Shown here: piece by piece, positions 1 through 7,334 of the stretch
Position numbering within the stretch: the first letter of the stretch is position 1
How the letters are laid out: every line of letters begins with the position of its first letter
NCBI GenBank assembly: GCA_964561705.1
Contig: CAZLQJ010000036.1
Span: 1-18,069 of the forward strand
Direction: 5' to 3'
From: HGM12587 sp964561705
GTDB lineage: Bacteria; Bacillota; Clostridia; Lachnospirales; Lachnospiraceae
DNA length: 18,069 nucleotides
Notes under the pieces: model-generated
Seen by the model: only the letters and a program-made list of their open reading frames with translations
Databases searched by the model: none
What the model was told of the DNA's origin: nothing
Translations under genes and position numbers: made by a program

Positions 1-412
1 CTGTACCTGAGAAATCTTCCCACATACCTTTGTATTTCCAAACACTTTCTTTACATTTGGTGATAAATGGATCCAGACCGTATTCTTCAATCTGTTCCTT
101 TCCATCCAGGCCAAGCAGCTTCTCTACTTCCAATTCTACCGGAAGTCCATGGGTATCCCATCCGGCCTTTCTTGGCACCATATAACCTTTCATGGTTCTG
201 TAACGTGGGATCATATCTTTGATGACACGTGTTAATACATGACCAATGTGAGGTTTTCCATTTGCAGTTGGCGGTCCGTCGTAAAATGTATAGGTCGGTC
301 CCTCTTTACGATTTTCCATACTTTTTCTGAAAATATCATTGTCTTTCCAGAACTGTTCCACTTTTTTCTCTCGTTCCACAAAGTTGAGATTTGTCGATAC
401 TTTTTCGTACAT
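1..412 (-). CDS. ileS: Isoleucyl-tRNA synthetase, N-terminal part (cut by window edge)
   Basis: Charges tRNA-Ile with isoleucine in the cytoplasm. The visible 137 codons begin MYEKVSTNLNFVEREKKVEQ, a start typical of clostridial IleS. They contain the class I synthetase ATP-binding signature, with PPTANGKPHIGH giving the HIGH motif (about 238-260), followed by a WDTHGLPVE segment. The KMSKS loop, editing domain and C-terminus lie outside the window. The ATG at 412-410 is preceded by GAAAGGC as ribosome binding site. Upstream on the same strand is a T-box leader whose specifier triplet reads ATC (isoleucine), which independently confirms the amino acid specificity. Sequence, leader and family all agree; only the missing C-terminus limits the description. 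Confidence 0.96.
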   Translation of the reverse strand, partial: MYEKVSTNLNFVEREKKVEQFWKDNDIFRKSMENRKEGPTYTFYDGPPTANGKPHIGHVLTRVIKDMIPRYRTMKGYMVPRKAGWDTHGLPVELEVEKLLGLDGKEQIEEYGLDPFITKCKESVWKYKGMWEDFSGT

Positions 413-461
413 CGTATTCAGCCTTTCTATAATTATTTTTGTATGTTGCACCGCTTTCTAT

Positions 462-493
462 AAAAAAAGCTTCCGCCTGTAAAAGGCGAAAGC
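462..493 (-). terminator. T-box regulated intrinsic terminator before ileS
   Basis: On the minus strand GCTTTCGCCT is followed by a short loop and AGGCGGAAGC, then seven T residues (468-462). The stem is about 10 bp with one mismatch. It lies directly downstream of the T-box sequence, so its 5' arm region competes with the antiterminator. It is the regulatory terminator of the ileS leader. Confidence 0.9.
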
Positions 494-701
494 ACTGCGC
501 GTTCGTATACCACCTGTTACAACATACCACTATATGCGTTCCTTTTAACGGTGGAAAACCGTCAGAACCTACTTGATCGCTCTTTCAGCCTGAAGCTCAG
601 AAGTGATCTTCCTAGTGCTGTACTCTCTCCGGGCTCTCACCATCCCCGGCTCGCTTTGGATTTCCGACACACTGCTACTGTCTTCGTCATCGCTCTTATC
701 G
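462..701 (-). promoter_or_regulatory. T-box riboswitch, isoleucine specifier, leader of ileS
   Basis: On the minus strand the leader has the parts of a T-box in order. There is a stem I with the distal-loop element GCCGGGGATGGTGAGAGCCC. The specifier loop contains GAAGATCACTTC, with ATC at 607-605. A stem III-like hairpin follows (GTTCTGACGG... ...CCGTTAAAAGGAAC). The conserved T-box AACAGGTGGTATAC lies at 518-505, followed by ACGAACGCG. An intrinsic terminator comes last. Uncharged tRNA-Ile(GAU) would pair with the specifier and, by its 3' end, with the T-box bulge, favouring the antiterminator and ileS transcription. The identity is seen in the sequence; the exact 5' end is inferred from the promoter. 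Confidence 0.93.
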
Positions 702-707
702 CAAACT

Positions 708-737
708 AGTATAGCCCCAAAAAACGCCCTCTGTCAA
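708..737 (-). promoter_or_regulatory. Promoter of the ileS T-box transcript
   Basis: On the minus strand TTGACA (737-732) is followed after 18 bases by TATACT (713-708). This matches the housekeeping sigma-A consensus and places the transcript start near 701, just before the first stem of the T-box. It diverges from the dacA promoter about 80 bases away. Confidence 0.85.
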
Positions 738-819
738 GGCTTTTCACGCAGGATCTTCCCAATCTCCGGAGCAAATCGCGCAGAAACCTTTCCCACCACA
801 AATCTTCTGTGTCTTCGCC

Positions 820-848
820 TTGAAAAGGCAGCAAAAATCCCCTATAAT
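820..848 (+). promoter_or_regulatory. Promoter of the D,D-carboxypeptidase gene
   Basis: TTGAAA at 820-825 and TATAAT at 843-848 are separated by exactly 17 bases, a near-perfect sigma-A promoter. The start codon of the downstream gene is 45 bases further on. The stretch between this promoter and the ileS promoter (738-819) shows no gene and no clear regulatory structure. Confidence 0.88.
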
Positions 849-892
849 GTTTTTCAAATGCAAACTTTAGACGCAAATAGAAAGGATTTTCA

Positions 893-2356
893 ATGAAAAT
901 AAAAAAATATCTCCATAAATTATGGTGCGGGGTTCTCCTTTGTGCATCCCTGGCATCACCTATGACGGCCTTTGCGACAGAGGAAACAGATCCTGCCACC
1001 ACAGCCGTTTTGGAAGCCTATGACAAACCCATCGAGTCCAACACCTGGGAAAACTGGCCGACCGGACCTTCTGTCTACGCCCAATCCGCCATTGTCATGG
1101 AAGCTGACACCGGCATGATCCTTTACGCCAAAGATGTCGAAACTGCCAATTACCCGGCCAGCATCACAAAGATCATGACCGCACTTCTGGCACTGGAAAA
1201 CTGTGATCTTCAGGACAATGTCGAATTTTCCTACTATGCCACCCATTCCATTGAATACGGCAGCAGCAGCATTGCCCGGACGGAAGGAGAGATCCTGACT
1301 GTGGAAGAAGCCCTGTACGGACTGATGCTCTCCTCTGCCAATGAATGTGCCAATGCCCTGGCAGAACACATTGCAGGCTCGAACGAAGCCTTTGCAGAAC
1401 TGATGAATGAAAAAGCCGCGCAGCTGGGCTGTGTCAACACCCATTTTGCCAACCCAAGCGGGCTTCATGACGAAAACCATTATACCTGTGCCTACGATAT
1501 GGCACTGATCACAAAGGCGGCCATCGCCAACAAAGATTTCCGCCGCATTGCAGGCACCAACTACTATACCCTGCGGGCAACGAACAAAAATCCCGAAGAA
1601 CTCTGGATGCAGAATCACCACAATATGATCGCCCCTTATAAAACCACAAAATTTCTGGATGAGACAATTTTTTCAGGCAAAACCGGTTATACCACCGATG
1701 CCTTAAACACTCTGGTCACCTGCGGAACCAGAAATGATATGGATGTGATCGTGGTAACCATGCGGACCCAGTCCACCGGAGAACGGGGCGTTCCCTTATA
1801 CACCGACACGGCAGCACTTTTAGACTATGCCAATAATTTCCAGAAATTTAATATCTCTGAAAACGAAAAAACCTTTCAAGTTGGAAATGCCTATGATTTC
1901 TCCGTAGATGCAGGGGATTCTTCCAAAACATCCTCCCTGATCGCCATTGACCCGAACAGTACGATGGTCCTGCCAAATGCTGCATCTTTTCAGGATGCAT
2001 CGGCTTCCATAAACTTTACGGACGACCATCAGGCTTATCTGACCTATGAATATGCAGGACAGACTGTGGGAAGCGCTTCCATCACCCTGTCTGAAATTGA
2101 AACAAACAACTTTTCCTTTTCTGAGACCGAATCCGGCGAAACCACACCGGCCTCCGGTCCCAAATTTATCGTTATCAACCTAAAGATCGCAGCCATCGTT
2201 CTTTTCACCATTTTTGTACTGATCCTTCTATTTCTTTTCTTCTGTAGAATGTATCAGAAAAATCGTACAAAAATCCGAAAAGCCATTGCAGTTTCCAAAA
2301 AAAGACGGTTTTCTACCAGAAAACGCCGCCGCAGAAAACGCAAGGACCGCTGGTAA
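893..2356 (+). CDS. dacA: D-alanyl-D-alanine carboxypeptidase (peptidase S11, PBP5/DacA type)
   Basis: Removes the terminal D-Ala from peptidoglycan pentapeptides at the outer face of the membrane, trimming cross-linking. The 487-aa product has a signal peptide (about 1-28, ending MTAFA). It carries the three penicillin-binding catalytic motifs: S90-x-x-K93 in PASITKIM, S148-A-N150 in LMLSSANE and K263-T-G265 in SGKTGYT. A beta-rich C-terminal domain (about 320-415) follows. Instead of the short amphipathic anchor of enterobacterial PBP5 there is a full transmembrane helix (about 425-451) and a very basic tail, with 14 of the last 19 residues Lys or Arg. The ATG at 893 follows AAAGGA. It is monocistronic and ends in a strong terminator. 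The enzymatic class is certain; which DacA paralogue it is cannot be decided here. Confidence 0.94.
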   Translation: MKIKKYLHKLWCGVLLCASLASPMTAFATEETDPATTAVLEAYDKPIESNTWENWPTGPSVYAQSAIVMEADTGMILYAKDVETANYPASITKIMTALLALENCDLQDNVEFSYYATHSIEYGSSSIARTEGEILTVEEALYGLMLSSANECANALAEHIAGSNEAFAELMNEKAAQLGCVNTHFANPSGLHDENHYTCAYDMALITKAAIANKDFRRIAGTNYYTLRATNKNPEELWMQNHHNMIAPYKTTKFLDETIFSGKTGYTTDALNTLVTCGTRNDMDVIVVTMRTQSTGERGVPLYTDTAALLDYANNFQKFNISENEKTFQVGNAYDFSVDAGDSSKTSSLIAIDPNSTMVLPNAASFQDASASINFTDDHQAYLTYEYAGQTVGSASITLSEIETNNFSFSETESGETTPASGPKFIVINLKIAAIVLFTIFVLILLFLFFCRMYQKNRTKIRKAIAVSKKRRFSTRKRRRRKRKDRW

Positions 2357-2358
2357 CA

Positions 2359-2407
2359 AAAAGGGATATCACTCCGGAACCATTAATCCTGGAGTGATAT
2401 CCCTTTT
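2359..2407. terminator. Bidirectional terminator between dacA and the exonuclease gene
   Basis: Perfect 17-bp inverted repeat: AAAAGGGATATCACTCC (2359-2375) and its complement (2391-2407) around a 15-nt loop. It begins with A-tracts and ends with T-tracts in both directions, so it can terminate the convergent transcripts from both sides. The stop codon of the minus-strand exonuclease gene (2385-2383) lies inside the loop, so the 3'-proximal arm also encodes its last residues. Confidence 0.92.
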
Positions 2408-3357
2408 GCTCTTTTCAGCCTTCTTTTTTCCAACACCTGTTTTTTCATTTCATAGATTTTCTCTACATCTTCTTCTGCAATCGGTTTTACGATCTTAATC
2501 GGAAATACCTTCTGGGGATCATCCGCAAACTTCTTCATCTGGATCTTTCCGCGGACAAATCCATGAAACGGACATTTTCCCACACAATAATATTTCTTCG
2601 TATTGCTGGTGAACCACATCACCTTTTTACGCAATGCCGTTCTGCAGATCGGACATTTAATGCTGCAGACGCCTTTGTCCTTCATCGCATCCTCTTTGGT
2701 GTCAAATACCCGGTAAACGTACTTGCTGTAAGTTTTAAAACGCAGGCATACCTCTTCTTTTTTGCAGGTAGGCGGCTTGTAATAATCCACCGAAACCCGT
2801 TCCATCGCCTCTTTATTGTCCATCAGATTCCGAAAGATTTTGGCAACATAGCGGGCATCATTTACGGCACTGTGAAATGCCAGATCCTTGTCCATGGCAA
2901 AGACATCTACCGCATGTTCCACGGTTCTGCGAAGTTTTCCATCCTCAAAAACAATGGAAAACAGTTTCTGCACATCATAATATTTCATAACCTTCGGAAA
3001 TGCATTTTCAATGTGATAATACTGCATATTCTGCTGAAGCTGCCATAGATCCTGGGATCCCCAGGTACAAAAGATATAATCATCCCCACAAAATTTCATC
3101 AGTCTGACAAATGCTTCCTGAAAAGTCATTCCATTTTTCAGTTCTTTCTCGCTTAAAGCAACAACTTCTTTTACAGCGGAATGAAGTCTCGGATAAACAC
3201 GGGGGCGAATAATCTGATTTAAGGTCTCCGTCACCTCTCCGGCTTCATTTAATTTTACTGCCCCGATCTGGATGATCTCAAAAGGGATTTCCTTCTTCTC
3301 AAAACGCTTCCCTCTTGCAGACTGATTCCATTCCAGGTCTAAAATAATATAATCCAT
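2383..3357 (-). CDS. KapD-like DEDDh 3'-5' exonuclease with C-terminal zinc-finger-like region
   Basis: Predicted cytoplasmic metal-dependent 3'-5' exonuclease acting on RNA or DNA. The N-terminal 180 residues carry the DEDDh set: D7 and E9 in ILDLEW, D103 in WGSQDLWQ, H162 and D167 in FHSAVNDA. This is the arrangement of the RNase T/epsilon/ERI-1 superfamily, and closest in style to KapD (COG5018), annotated as an inhibitor of the KinA sporulation pathway. The C-terminal part (about 225-275) has C231, C235, C238, C258 and C262 in a zinc-ribbon-like pattern (CPIC...CVGKC), followed by a basic coiled tail. The ATG at 3357 has an AAGGAAA site upstream. The gene has its own extended -10 promoter, so it need not be part of the pilus transcript. 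The substrate is unknown. Confidence 0.86.
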   Translation of the reverse strand: MDYIILDLEWNQSARGKRFEKKEIPFEIIQIGAVKLNEAGEVTETLNQIIRPRVYPRLHSAVKEVVALSEKELKNGMTFQEAFVRLMKFCGDDYIFCTWGSQDLWQLQQNMQYYHIENAFPKVMKYYDVQKLFSIVFEDGKLRRTVEHAVDVFAMDKDLAFHSAVNDARYVAKIFRNLMDNKEAMERVSVDYYKPPTCKKEEVCLRFKTYSKYVYRVFDTKEDAMKDKGVCSIKCPICRTALRKKVMWFTSNTKKYYCVGKCPFHGFVRGKIQMKKFADDPQKVFPIKIVKPIAEEDVEKIYEMKKQVLEKRRLKRAKGISLQD

Positions 3358-3401
3358 GTCTTATTTTCCTTATTTTACAGACCTTTGTACTCAATGCTTC
3401 C

Positions 3402-3410
3402 ATTATAACA
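3402..3410 (-). promoter_or_regulatory. Extended -10 promoter of the exonuclease gene
   Basis: On the minus strand TGTTATAAT (3410-3402) matches the extended -10 consensus TGnTATAAT about 45 bases before the start codon. No good -35 box is visible at the matching distance. A short CGGCTT/AAGCCG stem lies just upstream but lacks a T-tract. Readthrough from the pilus operon therefore remains possible. Confidence 0.6.
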
Positions 3411-3461
3411 GAAGGCGGCTTCCGTGAAAAGCCGGAATCTTCCCCCATTTTCTGTAGGAAC

Positions 3462-4067
3462 TTAAGAAATTTCTCTTTTTTCACACCGAACCACTACACG
3501 GGTTTTACCGCCCAGGGTACAAGTAAACAACGTCAGCGCCCAGTCTCCCGTTTCCAGTTCCTCCACTGCGGTGGGTTCCAGAATCTCAATCTGAACCACT
3601 TCATATTCAAAAACATTTCCATCGACATCCGTAAAAGTCACCAGATCCCCGCTGCGAAGATCTTTTAGATTTCCAAAATGGGATCCATAATTATGGGCAC
3701 AAAGAATCAAATTGTCCAAATAGGCTGAACCACTGTACCGGCAAGGTGCCTTTCGCAGATTTGGATAACTCCAGGTGCTGATCACCGGAAGTTCCAGTCC
3801 CAACGTCTGTGCTTTCCACACACCAATGTAAGAAATCCCTTCGATCTCTTCTTCCGGCATTTCTATTTTGGGATTTTTCACATATTCTGGCAGCAAAAAC
3901 TCCTCCGAACCCTGCTCCTTAGGGATCTGCGCCATTAAAACCTCTTTGACTTCCAAACTTTGCATCTGTGCCTGATGACTCTCCCAAAGATTGTATCCTG
4001 TCAGGAAAAGGGCTGCCGCGATCAGCAACAGCCCCATTTTTATAAAAATATTTCCCTTTTTTCTCAT
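3462..4067 (-). CDS. Sortase, second in the pilus operon (class uncertain, B/D-like)
   Basis: Membrane transpeptidase that cleaves an LPXTG-like signal and joins the protein to an amine, either cell wall or pilin lysine. The 201-aa product has an N-terminal membrane anchor (about 8-27, GLLLIAAALFLTG). Catalytic residues are H125 in LCAHNYGSHFGNL, C183 in LTLFTC and probably R190 in GGKTRVVV. It lacks the C-terminal membrane helix and the TCTPYG motif of class C enzymes. I chose the ATG at 4067 rather than the GTG at 4076 because AGGAG lies 8 bases before the ATG and would touch the GTG. It starts one base after the minor pilin stop, so the two are translationally linked. It may anchor the pilus base or handle the neighbouring IPQTG protein; that is inference. 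Confidence 0.85.
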   Translation of the reverse strand: MRKKGNIFIKMGLLLIAAALFLTGYNLWESHQAQMQSLEVKEVLMAQIPKEQGSEEFLLPEYVKNPKIEMPEEEIEGISYIGVWKAQTLGLELPVISTWSYPNLRKAPCRYSGSAYLDNLILCAHNYGSHFGNLKDLRSGDLVTFTDVDGNVFEYEVVQIEILEPTAVEELETGDWALTLFTCTLGGKTRVVVRCEKREIS

Positions 4068-4068
4068 T

Positions 4069-4995
4069 TTATTCACTCCTGCGTTTCGTCAGCCCCACAA
4101 CCAGAAGTAACAATCCTGCCAGCAAAAATGCCGGTACAGGCCACCACAACTGCCCGGTCTGCGGTATCTGACTAGTCTGTCCGGTCTGTGTCAAAATCAG
4201 CTTTTGACAGGTATTGATAATGGTCCACTGATTTCCTTCCCGAGAAATCTTCGGAGTATCATAGCCATCTACCGGCTGTTCTTCCACCGTCCACTGGTGA
4301 TTCGTCTCCAGATCCTTCCAGGTATACTGCCAGTGACCATCCTGCGGCAAGGTAATGGTATCATACACTTTGCCGTCACACAAAAGATCCATGGAAATAT
4401 GCTTCGGGCGCTGTGCCTTATGACAGTCATCCTCCCAGATCTTGATCACGGAAAAATCTGCCTTTAGAGGATTTTGTGCCGGCTTTGCCTTTACAGTTAC
4501 CTGATCGTTCCAAATCCCGTGCTCCTCTCTTTCCGGAGCCATGACAAAAAACGGGGAAACGGTGTAAACAAACCCCTCCTGCTCTTTTCCGGTTCCAAGG
4601 ATCAGATATAGGCCTCTGGAAAGATTTTTCCACTGTACCAGCCCCTCCTGATCGGATACTGCCTGAAGATCCGGTGCCAGAGACTTCTGCTCAATCTCCC
4701 CAGCCAGTTTTTCTGTCAGTTCCATCCAGGCAGGATCATTTTCTCCGCGGATATCCAGTTCCTGTGCATAAGCCGAAAACCGCTCTGTCACAGTCAGGTT
4801 TCCATCCGCATCCATCCGGGAAATCAGATATGCCTGAAATTCCATCCCTTTGATGGGAATATTGTCGTAAATTGTCGAAATTGTCAAATCAGCAATCGGC
4901 TGAAGATCTGTACTTTTCGCTGCTGCCTTTTGCGGAACCATCAAAAGCAGACAGATCAAAAGCCCTAAAACCATCTTATATTTTTTTATTTTCAT
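4069..4995 (-). CDS. Minor pilin with Cna B-type domain and IPQTG sorting signal
   Basis: Surface protein of 308 aa, probably the basal or ancillary pilus subunit. It has a signal peptide (about 1-26, GLLICLLLMVPQKAAA). An N-terminal beta domain (about 30-170) follows, then a Cna B-type domain (about 178-265) with the candidate isopeptide lysine K185 in SVIKIWED, acceptor N261 in TIINT and acidic residues 238-239 in WTVEEQPVDGY. The C-terminus is a full sorting signal: IPQTG at 277-281, hydrophobic helix WWPVPAFLLAGLLLLVVGL, then KRRSE. The start overlaps the end of the class C sortase by 20 bases and is preceded by AAGGAG. Its small size, single C-terminal Cna B unit and position between two sortases suit a minor pilin. 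Basal against ancillary role cannot be settled from sequence. Confidence 0.84.
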   Translation of the reverse strand: MKIKKYKMVLGLLICLLLMVPQKAAAKSTDLQPIADLTISTIYDNIPIKGMEFQAYLISRMDADGNLTVTERFSAYAQELDIRGENDPAWMELTEKLAGEIEQKSLAPDLQAVSDQEGLVQWKNLSRGLYLILGTGKEQEGFVYTVSPFFVMAPEREEHGIWNDQVTVKAKPAQNPLKADFSVIKIWEDDCHKAQRPKHISMDLLCDGKVYDTITLPQDGHWQYTWKDLETNHQWTVEEQPVDGYDTPKISREGNQWTIINTCQKLILTQTGQTSQIPQTGQLWWPVPAFLLAGLLLLVVGLTKRRSE

Positions 4996-5839
4996 TTTTT
5001 TGTTCTCCTTGGGTTCGTCTGGATTTCTTTGGAATGAGCAGCCAGATCAAAAGTACCAGCAGCATGGCGATTCCAAGCACTGCCGCAACCAGCAGCGGCT
5101 CGATCTGCATGGCATCCGCAGTCACACGGATGGTTTCAGAAGCCTCCACATTCTCGATCCGGTGTCCCCGAACCAGCAGACGATGCGTATTGATCCCGTA
5201 AGGTGTACAGGTAACAAGTGTACACAGATCCTCTCCTTCTGTGATTTTCAAGGAAGAAACCTCCTGCGGCTCTACGATCAGGATCTGATCCACTTCATAG
5301 GTAAGCACTTCATCCAAAATTCTTAAAAGGAACAGATCTCCTTCCTGCAATTTATCGAGGTCGGAAAAAAGTTTGGCACTCGGCAGCCCTCTGTGGCCAG
5401 AGATCACGCAATGACTGCCGGATCCCCCCACCGGAAGACTGGACCATTCCAAATGACCCACGGCAATCTGCAAAACCGCTTCCTCTGTTCCGTGATAGAT
5501 GGGCAGTACACAGTCAATCTCCGGAATTTCTATATATCCCATCACACCCAGATCGGAAACATCCAGCAAAGTTTCATATTCTGCTCTTTGTTCCTCCGGC
5601 AGATGAAATCCGGTATCCCGTTCCAGAAGGGACTGGTTATACGCCCATGCCGCATCCCAAATGGCATGATAATCTTCTTCATCCAGTTCTGCTACCGTAT
5701 CCGCATAATCGCTGATGACCTGAGACTGGTGAAAAGAATTCCAATAATCGCTAAAACTTGGGTACAGCATCAAGGACAGACCCACAATCAAGATCATGAC
5801 AAGCAGCCATGTAGTCCAGTTATTCTTTTTCTTCTTCAT
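4976..5839 (-). CDS. srtC: Class C (pilin-polymerising) sortase
   Basis: Joins pilin subunits by isopeptide bonds into a fibre at the outer membrane face. The 287-aa protein has an N-terminal transmembrane helix (about 9-27) and the second, C-terminal helix (about 248-270) characteristic of class C. Catalytic residues are H149 in ISGHRGLPSAKLF, C211 in LVTCTPYGINTH and R220 in THRLLVRG. The block GVMGYIEIPEID...PIYHGT is also class C. The usual lid signature DP(F/W/Y) before that block is absent; the region reads LLERDTGFHLPEEQ (71-84). AAGGAG lies about 10 bases before the ATG. The gene follows the major pilin after a hairpin-containing gap and overlaps the minor pilin. Confidence 0.93.
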   Translation of the reverse strand: MKKKKNNWTTWLLVMILIVGLSLMLYPSFSDYWNSFHQSQVISDYADTVAELDEEDYHAIWDAAWAYNQSLLERDTGFHLPEEQRAEYETLLDVSDLGVMGYIEIPEIDCVLPIYHGTEEAVLQIAVGHLEWSSLPVGGSGSHCVISGHRGLPSAKLFSDLDKLQEGDLFLLRILDEVLTYEVDQILIVEPQEVSSLKITEGEDLCTLVTCTPYGINTHRLLVRGHRIENVEASETIRVTADAMQIEPLLVAAVLGIAMLLVLLIWLLIPKKSRRTQGEQKNENKKI

Positions 5840-5862
5840 TGTGAATTTCTCCTTGTCACTGT

Positions 5863-5893
5863 ATTTACGGGGAGAAAACTCCCCCCCGTAAAT
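5863..5893 (-). other. Strong RNA hairpin between major pilin and sortase
   Basis: ATTTACGGGG (5863-5872) pairs with CCCCGTAAAT (5884-5893) over 10 bp. The inner AG/CT pair, a bulge of C residues and an AAAA loop lie between. On the transcribed strand there is no following T-tract, so it is unlikely to be a complete intrinsic terminator. It sits in the only sizeable gap (79 nt) inside the pilus operon, directly after the major pilin. This is a natural place for RNA processing, 3'-end protection or partial attenuation that leaves more pilin than sortase mRNA. Confidence 0.8.
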
Positions 5894-5918
5894 CCATTGA
5901 TCCTATCCTGTAAAATCC

Positions 5919-7334
5919 TTATTCGTTGCTCATGCGCTTCTTAGCAACCAAAAGAATAGCGGCACCTAACACCAATACAGCACCTGCTGCATAGAAGATG
6001 GTGGTACCGATACCACCGGTAGATGGAAGTTCTGTACCGGAGTTGTTGTTCACAGCAACCTGCGTTACCTCTGTTGTACTTTCATTTACTGTAATCTTTC
6101 CGTCATGATCGATAACAACTTTTACCTTGGTATCCAGTTTGTTATACCCTGCAGGAGCATCTGTTTCTTTCAGATAATAAGTGCCTGCATCCAGACCTGT
6201 TAAGATAAACTTACCGGTATCATCTGTCGTAATCTCCGTTACGGTACCTGCTTTATCATACTGGTATGTGTTTCCCGTTTTATCTGTAAATTTTATAATA
6301 TTTGTACAACTTTCGTCTGTGTATAAAGAGAATTTTGCACCTGCCAGAACTTTTGAAATATCTCCATTACCATATTTTAATACCGGCATTTCCCAGGTAA
6401 AAGTCTCAGTTTTACTCTCTGTAGTTGTTTTATCAGTATTATTATGATCTTTGTAGCTTAAGTTTGCTTTGTTTTCGATTGCAGTTTTTGCTACTGCTGT
6501 ATCGTTTAATGTTGCTTCATAAGAAACCGTGATCACATCACCGGATTTTAAACCTGTACAAAAGCTATCTGTAAATTTGATTTCAAAAGTACAGCTATCT
6601 GTTGGTGATGTAACTACCTCATAATCTGTAGATTCAACGCAAACTGTATCCCCTTTTTTTACTTCTGTGACAGTCGTAAAATCCAACGCTGAATCCATGG
6701 TATCGTGCATTACATAGGAGTTTGCAAGACCCTGTACTGTGATCGTTGCCTGGAATTTTACTGTATCGCCAATGCTTGCATCATTTTCTGTTCCCCAAGT
6801 AGTACCTTCCTGAACCTGTTTTACTAAGGTTGGATTCGCATTCTTTTCAATCACTGTTGCCTCAGGATCTGTTGTTGTAAGGGCACATAAAGCACCTACA
6901 GAAGAATCGATCAGATAATATCCTAAATCTAAACCTGAAAATTCAAGATCTGAACCTGTACTTGTTTTAGTATCGACTGCAGCAATACTGTTTGTTTCTG
7001 CATAGGTCAGTGCTTTTGTGGCAAATTCAGAAAAATCCACACCAGATTTTGCAGTTACATATCCATTCGCATCTACGTCAAAATAGCTAAGTCCTTCTGC
7101 ACTATCTGCAAAATAAGCAGTCCAGTCGCTATTTACTTTGTATGAGTGTGCATCTGTTTCCCCTGAACCTGCATAACTTTCCAGATCAAAGATTCTGTAA
7201 ATCTTATATTCTGCACCAGCTACCGTGTTTTCAACGGTAATCTTTCCAGTTCCTGCTGCGAAACTGGTTACTGCCATGGCCATCACCATGATCATCGCCA
7301 GTAAGAGACCGGCAAGTTTCTTAAATTTCTTCAT
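5919..7334 (-). CDS. Major pilin subunit (isopeptide-forming fimbrial protein), LPSTG
   Basis: Likely shaft protein of the pilus, 471 aa. It has a signal peptide (about 1-27, ending VTSFAA). An N-terminal domain (about 30-160) is followed by the probable pilin motif VIEKN with K164. A middle isopeptide domain covers about 165-310. A C-terminal SpaA/Cna B-type domain (about 316-430) has K320 in PVLKYGNG and the E-box glutamate E390 in YYLKETDAPAGY. The C-terminus has LPSTG (436-440), a hydrophobic helix and KKRMSNE. Length, two or three beta domains, E-box and direct proximity to a class C sortase all fit a backbone pilin. The canonical YPKN is replaced by IEKN. The start overlaps the adhesin stop by 14 bases and has GAAAGGAAAG upstream. 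Confidence 0.92.
   Translation of the reverse strand: MKKFKKLAGLLLAMIMVMAMAVTSFAAGTGKITVENTVAGAEYKIYRIFDLESYAGSGETDAHSYKVNSDWTAYFADSAEGLSYFDVDANGYVTAKSGVDFSEFATKALTYAETNSIAAVDTKTSTGSDLEFSGLDLGYYLIDSSVGALCALTTTDPEATVIEKNANPTLVKQVQEGTTWGTENDASIGDTVKFQATITVQGLANSYVMHDTMDSALDFTTVTEVKKGDTVCVESTDYEVVTSPTDSCTFEIKFTDSFCTGLKSGDVITVSYEATLNDTAVAKTAIENKANLSYKDHNNTDKTTTESKTETFTWEMPVLKYGNGDISKVLAGAKFSLYTDESCTNIIKFTDKTGNTYQYDKAGTVTEITTDDTGKFILTGLDAGTYYLKETDAPAGYNKLDTKVKVVIDHDGKITVNESTTEVTQVAVNNNSGTELPSTGGIGTTIFYAAGAVLVLGAAILLVAKKRMSNE

Noticed and set aside
956..1621. 221-aa open frame antisense to the carboxypeptidase gene
   Set aside because: It lies fully opposite a gene with signal peptide and all catalytic motifs; its translation shows no family features and no ribosome site is evident.
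3299..3484. 61-aa minus-strand frame between sortase and exonuclease
   Set aside because: It overlaps both genes in another frame and spans the exonuclease promoter and ribosome site.
5393..5944. 183-aa plus-strand frame across the sortase and pilin end
   Set aside because: Opposite the class C sortase with intact active-site motifs; composition is that of a reverse-complement shadow.
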